A stretch of 64,000 nt of DNA from Streptomyces specialis (lineage in GTDB: Bacteria; Actinomycetota; Actinomycetes; Streptomycetales; Streptomycetaceae). Within the stretch, counting starts at the first letter, position 1. The number at the start of each line of letters is the position of its first letter. The position numbers and the translations under genes were made by a program. Shown piece after piece: positions 18,058 to 27,009 of the stretch. The stretch is taken from assembly GCF_001493375.1 (NCBI RefSeq), contig NZ_LN929763.1, positions 112,708-176,707 on the forward strand, given 5' to 3'. The notes beneath the pieces were generated by a model. It had not been told where the DNA came from. It saw only the letters and a program-made list of their open reading frames with translations, and did no database searches.

Positions 18058-19776
18058 GTGTCCGCTGAAGAGTTTCCTTCCGTGTGGAAGGCGTTGCCGG
18101 TGGAGGCGGCCAGGACGTGTGGCGTTCTTGGTGTGCTGCCGGAGGGGGTGGTGGTCGATCGTTTCGATGTGGCGGCGGCGTGCGGGCTGTTGCCGGGGGA
18201 GGCCGGCCGGCATCTGGGGCTGCTCTCGGCAACGCCGCTGTTGGAGGGGACGGGCAGCGCGGGCCTGTATCGGGTGCCGGACGTGGCGTGTCGGTTCGTG
18301 CGCGAGCGGGCGGTCGGGGAGGGGCACGGCGGGCAGGCGCAGGTGCTGCGGCGGTGGCTGGACCGGCTGTTGTGGGTGGCGATCGGGCTGGACCGGGTCG
18401 TGGGCCCGGTTCATCCGCTGCATCGCGTGCCCGGCGACTCCGCCCACCGGCCGCGGGAGAAGGACCTGCCGGCGACCGGGGCGCGCTCGGCGATGGCCTG
18501 GCTGGCGCCGCGCAAGAACACCCTGGTCACGGCGGTCCGCGCCGCCCACGAGGCGGGGTTCGTCACCGTGGTATGGCAGCTCACCCTGGCGTTGCGGCCG
18601 GTGTGGCAGCGGCTGCGCCCGCACGAGCAGGCCGTGGCCACCCACACCCTGGCCCTGGCCGCGGTGCGCCGCCACCGGCCGCCTCGCGTGCGGGCGGAGC
18701 TGCTCGTCATGGCCGCCCTCGCCGGCACGCTGCGGGACGCCGGCCACCACACCAGAGCCCGGAACCTCTACCGGGAGATACACCAGCGGGCACAGGAGCT
18801 GGACGACCAGCGGATGGCCGCGACAGCCCTGGACGGCGAAGGCCACACGCTGCAGGCTCGCACTCCCCTCTCCGGCGGCCGCCTCGCACTCCCCTCTCCG
18901 GCGGCCGCCCCGTCGAGGAACCAACCGCCACGCCCGACGACCAGCCCGCCCCCGCCCCGGGAACCCTGGAGGTGCCGTTCCGCGACGCGCGGACGGCCGG
19001 ACTGTGGCTCGCCGTACGCCGCCACACGCTGATCGCCGCGATCCACGCCGCGGCCGACGACGGCCTGCACCCCATCGTGTGGCGCATGAACGACGCGCTG
19101 TGGCCCCTGTGGGACCACCGCCGCGACACCCCCAAAACCTGGATCCGCAGCGGCGAACTCGCCCTCCACGCAGTCCGCCACAGCCCCGACCACGCGGCCG
19201 AACCACGGGTGCTCACCAGCCTGGGCGCCGCACTGCTGGCCGCCGGACGCCACGTCGCCGCCCACGCCACCTTCCACCACGCACACGACCTCGCCACCCG
19301 CCACGGCGACGACCTGATGCGCGCCCAGGCCCTGCACGACCAGGGCCGCCCCTGCCGCCACGCCGGCGAACCCGCCCTCGCCCACCGCATCCTCACCCAC
19401 GCCCTGCCCGCCCGCACCCGCGCCGAAGACCCACGCGGCCCCGCCTTGACCCGCACCGAACTCGGCCTGACCCTCCTCGACCGCGACAACCCCACCAGCG
19501 CCGTCGAACAACTCACCCAAGCCCGCGCCGAACTCCTCCCACTGGACCCCATGGCCGCCGCCTGGACCCTCGCCCACCTCGGCACCGCCACCGCCCGCAC
19601 CGGCCAACCCGACACCGGCGACCAACTCCTGCGCCAAGCCGAAACCGAATTCACCACCCTCCACCACATCCACGCACGCGGCACCTGCGCAGCCCAACGC
19701 GCCCTCATCGCCGCCCACCGCGGCCGAACCCGCACCGCCCTCAACCACATCGACCGCGCCCTCCGCCTCCACGGCC
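18058..19776 (+). pseudogene. TPR-repeat regulatory-type protein, frameshifted and 3'-truncated
   Basis: Starts at GTG 18058 with GGAG 7 bp upstream. Residues 1-90 resemble the winged-helix part of NB-ARC/TPR proteins ('LPVEAARTCGVLGVLPEGVV'), and the rest is alpha-helical TPR-like repeats ('GAALLAAGRHVAAHATFHHA', 'ELGLTLLDRDNPTSAVEQL'). The frame breaks at 18857-18908, where a 26-bp unit is tandemly duplicated; removing one copy restores a single open frame. The 3' end runs into adapter at about 19777. No NTPase domain is seen, so the function is unknown; protein-protein scaffolding is likely. Confidence 0.7.
18857..18908. repeat. Perfect tandem duplication of a 26-bp unit inside the TPR gene
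   Basis: Two abutting identical copies (18857-18882 and 18883-18908; unit starts CTCGCACTCC and ends GGCGGCCGC). Because 26 is not a multiple of three, the duplication shifts the reading frame. Confidence 0.95.
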
Positions 19777-19861
19777 CCTTCTTCTTCCTCAAGTCTCCTC
19801 CCCCCCCCCTCCCGCCCCCCTCTCCTCTTCGTCGGTGGCGTCCGATGTGTATAAGAGACAG
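19777..19861. other. Assembly artefact: Nextera read-1 adapter between contigs D and E
   Basis: C-rich degraded text ends with the read-1 adapter (TCGTCGGTGGCGTCCGATGT then GTATAAGAGACAG at 19829-19861), preceded by TCTCCTCT, close to the S503 index TATCCTCT. The translated pieces 'SSSVASDVYKRQ' are adapter. Confidence 0.93.
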
Positions 19862-20039
19862 GCTCACCACCGACCGCTTCGAGAAATCCCTGCGCACCGT
19901 CGTCAACAGCACGGTGTTCCGCAGCAGCGGCCAAGACCTCACCACCACCGGCACCTACACCGAGATGGCCTCCCGCTTCACCGAACCCGTCCTCCTCACC
20001 CTCGCCATCCTCGCCATCCGCGCCCGCGTCAAACGATGA
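19862..20039 (+). CDS. Pentapeptide-repeat membrane protein, C-terminal part
   Basis: About 58 codons ending at 20039: 'TTDRFEKSLRTVVNSTVF' then 'RSSGQDLTTTGTYTEMASRF' and 'TEPVLLTLAILAIRARVKR'. This is the characteristic end of the Streptomyces pentapeptide proteins whose beginning is at 14724-16493: a filter-like loop followed by the last membrane helix. It has no start codon of its own. It should follow contig C directly with a short gap. Confidence 0.75.
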
Positions 20040-20391
20040 CCACGAGGCCTTCGAAGATGTCCAGTTCCTTCCCGAAATCGTCGGATACCGGAATGTTCGC
20101 CGCCACCCGGGAAGTGAAGCAGGCGCTCACATCGCCCTTGACTTCGACGCGCATCGCGGAACAGACCTGCTGGCGGTAGCTCGGCGGCTTCAACCAGGCC
20201 AGGCAGGAGAAAACGAGCCGGGTGCCGTCGGTACGGACCACTTCAAATCCCAGGTACGGCCCTTGCAACGGTGGTGCGATCACGAAGGCCTCCACACCCA
20301 CACCGATCTTGACGTCACCCTCTGCTTGCAGGTCGAGCGGGAGCAGCTTATCCGCCTCTTGGTCCAAGATGCTGCCCACGCTGTATCCCAT
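20029..20391 (-). CDS. Hypothetical 120-residue protein
   Basis: An ATG-started frame, convergent with and overlapping the end of the pentapeptide gene by 11 bp. The sequence looks genuine, with alternating hydrophobic strands: 'PYLGFEVVRTDGTRLVF' and 'AFVIAPPLQG'. It has two Cys and no recognised domain, signal peptide or membrane helix. Its function is unknown. The 300 bp between it and the next gene (20392-20690) hold nothing I can support. Confidence 0.55.
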   Translation of the reverse strand: MGYSVGSILDQEADKLLPLDLQAEGDVKIGVGVEAFVIAPPLQGPYLGFEVVRTDGTRLVFSCLAWLKPPSYRQQVCSAMRVEVKGDVSACFTSRVAANIPVSDDFGKELDIFEGLVVIV

Positions 20392-20690
20392 ACAGCACGT
20401 CGCGGACGGCTTCCTGCGCGGCTTTCTTGGGAACGCAACGTGGTCCTGGTGTGGGCCGATGCCGAGGTGACCAAATGGACTGAGGCCGCCCGGTGCGCGG
20501 GTGCCCCGATCCCGAAATCTTGGCGAATGGGTCCGGTGTCAGCTCCGGGGGGTCATCGCCGAGCAGCAACGCCGGGCAGGCCAGCGCCAGCAGCCGCCCG
20601 GGCCCGCGCGGAAGCAGGCGTGACGGTCCTGCCCGGCACGGTCGCCGACGATCCGACCAGTCTCCCGCCCCCGGCGTGTCCTGCGATTCC

Positions 20691-21146
20691 GTGACGGACG
20701 AACTGTCCGTGGCGCATCGCCTGGCCGGGCTTTTCAAGGGCAGCTATGAGGAGGCGGGCGGGGAGCTGGTGGTGTTGACCGGCTGGGACAGGGTGCGTAT
20801 CCGCGTCGACAGTGCGGGTCAGGTGGTCTGCCGTATGACGACGGCGCCGTTGAGCGGTTCTTCGGAGGAGGCGATCGCCGGAGCCTCGGGCCACCCGGGT
20901 GACGTCGTGGGACCCGATCGGAAGGCGGTGGCCCGCAGTGGTCGGGGGCCGGGGCCGGTGACATCGGTGGGTTTCCGGCTGGCCGGCGATCCCGGTCTGG
21001 GGCTGTTCCTGCTGCGGTCGGGTGGCTGGGCTCTCGCGGATGCCGTTCCCGCCTTGCGCGAGGCGGTCGCCGCGGCGAGGGGTCCGGCGTGTGGTTCGTT
21101 GTGGCTGCGGCCGGGGGAGTTCACCACACCGGAGGGCTACCCCGGC
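20691..21146 (+). CDS. Hypothetical protein, 3' end lost at a contig end
   Basis: GTG-started frame of 152 codons ('VTDELSVAHRLAGLFKGSYE') with a repeating beta-strand pattern ('GELVVLTGWDRVRIRVDSAG'; 'LGLFLLRSGGWALADAVPAL'), cut by adapter at 21147. No family recognised. The continuation should be on another contig. Confidence 0.5.
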
Positions 21147-21240
21147 CTGGCTCTTATACACACCTGACGCTGCCGACGAAGAGGAGGGGCGTGCACTGGG
21201 GGGGGGGAGGACATCCAGAACGAGAGCGAGACACGACACA
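21147..21240. other. Assembly artefact: Nextera read-1 adapter between contigs E and F
   Basis: CTGGCTCTTATACACACCTG then ACGCTGCCGACGA and AGAGGAGG is the read-1 adapter with an index close to the reverse complement of S503 (AGAGGATA), trailing into G-rich degraded text. The exact right edge is unclear. Confidence 0.92.
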
Positions 21241-21244
21241 ACGA

Positions 21245-21347
21245 GGGGACAAGCGTAGTCACGGTGGGGCGCCCATCCGGGGGCGGGGCGTCGTTTGCCG
21301 TCGCCCTCACGGATGGACGCCCCACCGTGACTACGCTTGTCCCAAAC
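21245..21347. repeat. 34-bp inverted repeat upstream of the serine recombinase
   Basis: The arm at 21245-21279 (GGGACAAGCGTAGTCACGGT...) is the reverse complement, with one mismatch, of the arm at about 21313-21347 (...ACCGTGACTACGCTTGTCCC). The loop is about 30 bases. It may be a real operator or attachment-site palindrome next to the recombinase, or a fold-back artefact, since it lies at a contig end beside adapter. Confidence 0.6.
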
Positions 21348-21434
21348 GGGGGATTTCGATCGCCGGGGAGCGGCGGGATATTAACCGAGGTTCCCGGGCG
21401 GGCGAAGTCGCTGCTCGTGCGGAGGCTTGGGCTC

Positions 21435-23090
21435 ATGGTTCGGGAAGACTCGGCTGCTCTGTCGGCGCTGGGGTTGGCCGCGGAGGATTTGGTGGCGCTG
21501 GGGCTGGATCGTCCGGCGTCGGGTGTGCCGGAGAAGCTGGTGGACGCGTATATCCGGCGGTCGAAGAAGCGGGAGGATCTCGCCACGCTGCGCGCTCACC
21601 TGCGGGACGTGGCGCGCTGGGCCCGTAACGAGGAACTGGAGATCCGCCATGTCTGGTTCGAGCAGCTCAGCGCGAGCAAGGCTCATGTGCGGCGGGACGA
21701 GTTCGAGAAGGCCAAGGAGGCGGTGCTGGCCGGCCGCTCGCGGACACTGGCGGTGTGGAAGACCGACCGCCTGGACCGGCGGGGGATGGGCGTGGTCGGC
21801 TCGCTCCTGGACGAACTGGACCGTCGCCGCTCGCGGCTGGTGTCGGTCTCGGAGGGGCTGGACAGTTCCCGGGGCGGGCGCATCGTGTTCGCGTTCCTGT
21901 CCGAACGGGCCCGCGACGAGGCGAAGGACATCGCTCTCCGCGTCAAGATCGGCCTGGACGCCCACCGGGTGCTTGGCCGGGCGCCGGGAGGCCGTCCGCC
22001 GTTCGGCGTGACGCACCTGGGCGACGGCCAGGTCGGCCCCGATCCGGGTGAGTACCCGACCGCCCGCCCGATCGCGGAAGCTCTGCTGCGCGGTCACGCG
22101 GGAACGACCATTGCCCACCGGATCACGGCGGAAGGGGCGCGCACGCGCAACGGCCGGCACTGGTCGGCGAACGCGATCAGCCGGATGGCCAACTCGCCGC
22201 TGTGGGCGGGGCTGGTTCCGTTCCGGGAGCGCAAGACGGACGAGTTCGGCAACCCGATCGACAAGTGGGGATGGAAGGCCGAGCCGTTGATCGGCCCGGA
22301 TGGGCGTCCCGTCTCGTGCGGCACGGGCGTGGTCACGGTCACCGAGTGGTACGCGATCCGCGGACTTCTTGCCTCGCGTACCGTTCGCGGGCTGAAGGGC
22401 TGCCACGGAGCCAAGCAGGCAGGCAAGCTGCTGACCGGAATCCTGCGGTGCCCGCTGTGCCGGGTTGGGATGGTGTCCGGCGGCCTGACGTACCGGTGCC
22501 GCACCCGCATGGAAGGTGGCCCGGCCGCATGCCCCGGCATCCGTACCAAGGCCGACCGCGCCGATCAGGCCGTCAGCGGTGCCTGGATCCGCCGGGTCTC
22601 CGCGCTGGAGCCCGATGACCCGGTGCTCCACGAGATCGCCCGACGGTGGCTGCGCTACCAGGATCCGGAGACCGACGAACGACGCCGCCACGTCGTCGCC
22701 GCCCTGGACGAGACCGAACGCAGGGCCCGCGACCTGGACGACGCCTACTACGTCCACGGCCGCATGAATCCCAAGCGCTACGCCGCACTCTCCGCGGCGC
22801 TGGCGGAGCAGACGCAGGCACTCAACGCCGAACTGGCCGAACTCCAGCACCACTCCGACCTCACGCCCCTTTTGGACGGCGTGCTCCTCAGCGAAGCGTG
22901 GGACGAGGCCACCCTCCAAGACCGGCGCATGCTGCTGCGCTGCGCGCTGGACCACGTGACCCTGCTGCCGTCCACGGGCCAGGGAGACCGAACCCCCATC
23001 CTCCACCGCCTCGACTTCCACTGGATTGAGGCCGCCCCCGGCCGCACTCTGCTGATCCCACACTCACCTGGCATGGCCTTGGCATCATGA
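21435..23090 (+). CDS. Large serine recombinase (site-specific integrase)
   Basis: A 551-residue serine integrase from ATG 21435 (GGAGG 9 bp upstream). The resolvase-type catalytic domain covers about residues 35-190, with the nucleophile Ser near 43 in 'VDAYIRRSKKRED' and 'VWKTDRLDRRGMGVV'. A recombinase domain ('GHAGTTIAHRITAEGARTRN') follows, then a zinc ribbon ('LRCPLCRVGMVSGG', 'YRCRT', 'ACPGI') and a C-terminal coiled coil near 430-480. Enzymes of this class insert and excise phages and integrative elements at att sites. It begins contig F and is the natural integrase for the mobile genes that follow; att sites were not found. Confidence 0.92.
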   Translation: MVREDSAALSALGLAAEDLVALGLDRPASGVPEKLVDAYIRRSKKREDLATLRAHLRDVARWARNEELEIRHVWFEQLSASKAHVRRDEFEKAKEAVLAGRSRTLAVWKTDRLDRRGMGVVGSLLDELDRRRSRLVSVSEGLDSSRGGRIVFAFLSERARDEAKDIALRVKIGLDAHRVLGRAPGGRPPFGVTHLGDGQVGPDPGEYPTARPIAEALLRGHAGTTIAHRITAEGARTRNGRHWSANAISRMANSPLWAGLVPFRERKTDEFGNPIDKWGWKAEPLIGPDGRPVSCGTGVVTVTEWYAIRGLLASRTVRGLKGCHGAKQAGKLLTGILRCPLCRVGMVSGGLTYRCRTRMEGGPAACPGIRTKADRADQAVSGAWIRRVSALEPDDPVLHEIARRWLRYQDPETDERRRHVVAALDETERRARDLDDAYYVHGRMNPKRYAALSAALAEQTQALNAELAELQHHSDLTPLLDGVLLSEAWDEATLQDRRMLLRCALDHVTLLPSTGQGDRTPILHRLDFHWIEAAPGRTLLIPHSPGMALAS

Positions 23091-23397
23091 ACCGAACGGA
23101 TGCTCTTCCGGCGAGCCGGCGCGGATTGACGCGCTCACGCCGGACCCGGCAGTCGCCCGAGCAATGCCGAACGCTTCACCGACTGGCTCGACAGCGGACT
23201 TCGAGACCCATGCCGGGGCGCTGACGACTTCTCGGCAGGCAGTTGCCGCATCGGACTTGGCCGCTGCCTGCTGATCCAGGGTTCCCCCTCGCCCACCTCC
23301 GTAGGCACCGAACCGGAGACGTAGACAAGGGCGTCCCGTTGATGACGCCGCTGACGAGGACTGGTGGAGCCCGAGGCACTCCCGGCCCCAGTGGGAT

Positions 23398-24294
23398 GTT
23401 GTGACCCCCGGTAGGGGCGATGAGGACCTCGAACTCGTGCCGACCGATGGCCTCCTCCCCTACGGGTTGTGACCCCCGGTAGGGGCGATGAGGACCAGCG
23501 CCTGGCCGCGTTCGCCGCCGCCCTGGCCGCAGCGTTGTCACCCCCGGTAGGGGCGATGAGGACGGAGTGGTCACTGTGGTGCTCCGGTCAGGTAGTGCAG
23601 TTGTGACCCCCGGTAGGGGCGATGAGGACCCGGAGGTCCGTTCGTGACCTCATCCCCTACCTAAAGTTGTGACCCCCGGTAGGGGCGATGAGGACCCGGA
23701 GGTCCGTTCGTGACCTCATCCCCTACCTAAAGTTGTGACCCCCGGTAGGGGCGATGAGGACTTCGTCGGCCGCCCCGGGGAGTACGCGGGCGACGGCAGG
23801 TTGTGACCCCCGGTAGGGGCGATGAGGACTCGTCCCGCCGTTCTAGCCAGAACGGCGCTTCAACGATGTTGTGACCCCCGGTAGGGGCGATGAGGACGAT
23901 CGGCAACCACCCGCACTTCATCCGCGCCGCCCTGTTGTGACCCCCGGTAGGGGCGATGAGGACTGCTGGAACGCGTCGGCGTTCCGCTCGATCACCGGGT
24001 TGTGACCCCCGGTAGGGGCGATGAGGACCCCGATGCCTTGGATTGAGAACCTCCGGCCCCGCGCGTTGTGACCCCCGGTAGGGGCGATGAGGACCTCATC
24101 GCCTGCGGCGCCTGCCCCCAGTACTACACGTTGTGACCCCCGGTAGGGGCGATGAGGACGTGTCCGGGCAAACCCTCGCGTGCGAGGCGCTGTACACGTT
24201 GTGACCCCCGGTAGGGGCGATGAGGACGCGAGTGGGCCGAGAGCATCAGCGTCTACGGCCGCGAGTTGTGACCCCCGGTAGGGGCGATGAGGAC
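23398..24294 (-). CRISPR. CRISPR array: 14 repeats of 30 bp, 13 spacers of 35-38 bp, no cas genes
   Basis: Repeats start at 23398, 23466, 23534, 23600, 23666, 23732, 23800, 23868, 23934, 23999, 24065, 24130, 24198 and 24265. The repeat starts GTTGTGACCCCCGGTAGGGG and ends CGATGAGGAC, and CCCC/GGGG can form a hairpin. The third repeat has one change (GTTGTCACC). Spacers 4 (23630-23665) and 5 (23696-23731) are identical. A diverged half-repeat (GTTGATGACG...GAGGAC) at 23338-23361, one spacer length to the left, suggests the old end is on the left, so the array would be transcribed leftward. There are no cas genes in the window; the type cannot be assigned. It lies between the integrase and the relaxase. 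Confidence 0.96.
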
Positions 24295-24480
24295 CCCACA
24301 GTAAAGCCGCAGGTGGTAGCGGCATTGCGTTGGCGGTCATCGGCACATTCTGCAGCAGATGGCCGGTGGTGCCGATCAAGCCGGTGTGTCGCTGAAATCG
24401 GAGGACAGGCGGCTGAGGGGCCACCGACACGGCTAGTTTCTTCAAATGCTGACGCTGAGCAGCGGCAGGCGCTGACACAG
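24295..24480 (-). promoter_or_regulatory. Candidate CRISPR leader
   Basis: The ~185 bp to the right of the last repeat have no convincing gene and include AT-richer patches (around 24436-24450) compared with the flanks. With the degenerate repeat at the opposite end, this side is the better candidate for the leader and promoter. This is inference. The rest, up to the relaxase stop at 24674, holds nothing else I recognise. Confidence 0.35.
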
Positions 24481-24673
24481 TATCGCGAGAGTGCGCGCGA
24501 CGGTCGCGGTCGTTGAGGTGCTGACGGCCGTCTACTCGGCGACACATCGGAGCACGGAGGTGATGCCTCCCTTACGTGGAACCTCGTGGAGCGGCTGCTC
24601 GGCTCACCGGTGGCGACTGAGGAATGCGCCCTGAGGATTCCGTCTCGTCGTCGGTTGTTCCCTGGGAGGCGTG

Positions 24674-26371
24674 CTAGCGACTCGGCGGACGGCTGATGTG
24701 ATGCGCACCGCTGGACTCGCGAGGCGTGGCTCGGGCCGGGAGATCCTGAGCGCGCGCTGGGCTGGCCGTCGAGCGCCATGGCTTCGGGGCCGGGCCGGGC
24801 TTGAGATCGGCCAGACGGTGCAGGCGCCAGATCAGGACCTCGTTGATGTTGTCGGCGGTGTGTAGTTCGCGCATGGCGACGGCTCGGTGCAGGAGCGTCT
24901 CGGGGGCGTGGCCGGTCTGCTGGGCGTGGGCGAGGGTGGCGAGTAGGGCGGGGTGGGTTGGGTCGGCGCCGGCTTGTTGGAGTTCGTCGGAGAGCGCGGT
25001 GCGGAGCAGTGATTCGTAGGTGCGGCGTTGAGGTTGGGGAAGTGCTTGGCCCCGGTCGTGGAGTGCCCGCAGCGGAGTGGTTGCGGCCTGACGGTACGCA
25101 GTGCGGAGGTGGTCGGCTGCTTGGCGAGAGGCGGCGGCTTGTTGGGCGTGGCCGTGGGCGGTGTGCCAGCGGGCGGCGGCCAGGGTGACCAGGACGAGGG
25201 TGGACAACAGCATGGCGGCTGCGGCGTCGTCTTCTCCTCGGCCGAGCGCGGCGCCGGCCTGGGTGATGCTATGGGCGGCCATTCGCAGTGCTCGGTGATG
25301 CTGGTGAGCGGCGTGGATGTGGCTGCGGGTGGCGCGTGCGAAGGCGCGGGCGGCGGCGGTTAGTTCGGTGCGGCTGGTGGCGGGGGAGGTGCTCGCGGTG
25401 GCGTCGAGGAGTTCGCCGATGCCGATGAGGTGTGCGGCGGCCCGCTCGTCGTTGGCCCAGAGTCCTGGGGTCGGCTCAGCGATCGCGGCGGCGTGGCGGC
25501 GTGCCTCCGCGGGGGAGGACCGCTCCACGGACGTGTCGGTCGTTGGGGTCAGGCGGTTGCGGATCTTGGGGAGGGAGAGGTCGGGGGCGAGGGTGGAGCC
25601 GGCGAACCAGATGGGGGCGTTGTTCGCGTTGCGGTCGCCGGGGAGGGCGACGGCGTAGCCGAGGAGGTCGCCGGAGGGGGCGTGGCGGAGTTTGATGCGC
25701 AGGCCCGCTTCGCGGAGGCGCGCGAGGAACTCCTCCTCGGTCGTGGCCCCGGCGACGGCCTGGCGGACGGCTTCGCGCAGGGTCTGGCGCGGCGGGTCTG
25801 GGCGGCCGGTGCGGTCGGCCTTGAAGCGTTCGGCGCTGGGGGGGGTCTTCGCTGCGGTGCCGTCGCCGGGGTTCAGACGGCGAAGCCCCCGGTCTCGTTC
25901 GATGCGGCGGCATTCGGCTTGGGCCCTTTTGAAGTCGTAGTTCATGCGGGGGAGGCGGAGGTCGCCGCGGACGGTCGTGGCGAGGATGTGGATGTGGTCG
26001 TCGGCGTGGCGGACCGCGACCCAGCGGCAGCCGTCCGGGTCACCGTCGGGGGCGAGGCCGGCGGCTGTGACGAGGCGGCGGGCGACGTCGCCCCATTCTT
26101 CGTCGGTCAGGTGGCGGTCTTCGGGGGCGGTGCGCGCGGAGCAGTGCCAGACATGCTTCGCCGGGGCCTTGGTGCCGGCTTGCTTGACGCGTAGGTCCAG
26201 GACCGCAGCGAGCTGGGCGAGCGTGGCGTCGGGATCGCGGCCGGGGTCGGGGGCGAAGCCGTCCCAGCTCCCGACGAGGTGCGGGTCGGTGTGCTCGTCG
26301 CGTTTGCCCGGGCCGTAGAGGTAGGCCAGCAGGCCATGGGTACGTGAGCCGCGCCGGATCTTCGGGATCAC
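24674..26371 (-). CDS. MobA-type relaxase
   Basis: A 565-residue mobilisation nuclease that would nick the element at oriT and stay bound to the transferred strand. The start is GTG 26371 ('VIPKIRRGSRTHGLLAYLYG'), overlapping the MobC stop as GTGA. Much longer upstream frames are shadows of mobC. The metal-binding histidine motif is 'RHADDHIHIL' at residues 121-130 (His122, His126, His128), followed by 'MNYDFKRAQAECRRIE'. The C-terminal half is a long Ala-rich helical region. It is the last gene of the leftward mobilisation module. Confidence 0.92.
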   Translation of the reverse strand: MIPKIRRGSRTHGLLAYLYGPGKRDEHTDPHLVGSWDGFAPDPGRDPDATLAQLAAVLDLRVKQAGTKAPAKHVWHCSARTAPEDRHLTDEEWGDVARRLVTAAGLAPDGDPDGCRWVAVRHADDHIHILATTVRGDLRLPRMNYDFKRAQAECRRIERDRGLRRLNPGDGTAAKTPPSAERFKADRTGRPDPPRQTLREAVRQAVAGATTEEEFLARLREAGLRIKLRHAPSGDLLGYAVALPGDRNANNAPIWFAGSTLAPDLSLPKIRNRLTPTTDTSVERSSPAEARRHAAAIAEPTPGLWANDERAAAHLIGIGELLDATASTSPATSRTELTAAARAFARATRSHIHAAHQHHRALRMAAHSITQAGAALGRGEDDAAAAMLLSTLVLVTLAAARWHTAHGHAQQAAASRQAADHLRTAYRQAATTPLRALHDRGQALPQPQRRTYESLLRTALSDELQQAGADPTHPALLATLAHAQQTGHAPETLLHRAVAMRELHTADNINEVLIWRLHRLADLKPGPAPKPWRSTASPARAQDLPARATPRESSGAHHISRPPSR

Positions 26372-27009
26372 CGGGCGCGCTGTGTCACCAGGGTGTCGGC
26401 TGCCGCGTCGACACGGGCCAGGGTCCGGATCAGTACGGCAAGGGCATGGTCGAGTGCGCGGGGGTGGACCTGGCCGCCGGAGTTGTGGATGCGGGCGATC
26501 TGGTTGATGTTGTTGCCGACCCGCGAGACCTGCGTACGTAGCGCCGCCAGTTCGTCGACGGCGGCGTCCAGGCGCTCGTCGGTGTCGATCGTGACTTGGC
26601 CCCGGGCGGTGGCGAGACCTGCGGCGGCGAGGAAGTGTGCCGCCGTGATGGCCCTCTTGTCGGCGGCTGCGAGGATTTCGGCGGCCTCCGTGTCCGAGAG
26701 ACGTGTGGTCAGCCTGCGGACGCGCTGGGTCGTGTTGCGTCGGCGGCGACGCGGCTTGCGGTGGGGGAACGCCGGCATCGCGGGCGGCGGGGTTTCGTCG
26801 GTATCTGGGAGGGCGGCGTCGGCGGTCGGCGGCTGTCGGGGTTCCGCGTCTGCCAGGTCCTCGTGCGCCCTCGTACGGGGACCAGCCGCGGGGACCTGTG
26901 CGTACGACGGGCCGTAGGACCGCCGTACGCGACAACTTGCTCCGCCGGAGGCCCGATCGGGGAAGCTCTCCGCTTCGTTGGTTGCCGGTGCCGGGTCTGG
27001 AAAGGTCAT
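26368..27009 (-). CDS. MobC-like relaxosome accessory protein
   Basis: A 213-residue protein with an acidic N-terminus, a basic stretch ('HRKPRRRRRNTT') and a helical C-terminal domain with the MobC signature 'VGNNINQIARIHNSGG' near residue 165. Such proteins bind oriT and help the relaxase. It overlaps the relaxase start by 4 bp. A 47-bp exact copy of its signature region lies in the remnant at 2660-2706. The 294 bp upstream (27010-27303) hold no gene and are a plausible place for oriT or a promoter. Confidence 0.85.
   Translation of the reverse strand: MTFPDPAPATNEAESFPDRASGGASCRVRRSYGPSYAQVPAAGPRTRAHEDLADAEPRQPPTADAALPDTDETPPPAMPAFPHRKPRRRRRNTTQRVRRLTTRLSDTEAAEILAAADKRAITAAHFLAAAGLATARGQVTIDTDERLDAAVDELAALRTQVSRVGNNINQIARIHNSGGQVHPRALDHALAVLIRTLARVDAAADTLVTQRAR

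Noticed and set aside
24674..26935. 753-codon ORF as the full-length relaxase
   Set aside because: The upstream 188 codons overlap mobC out of frame. The GTG at 26371 overlaps the mobC stop and starts at the conserved N-terminus.
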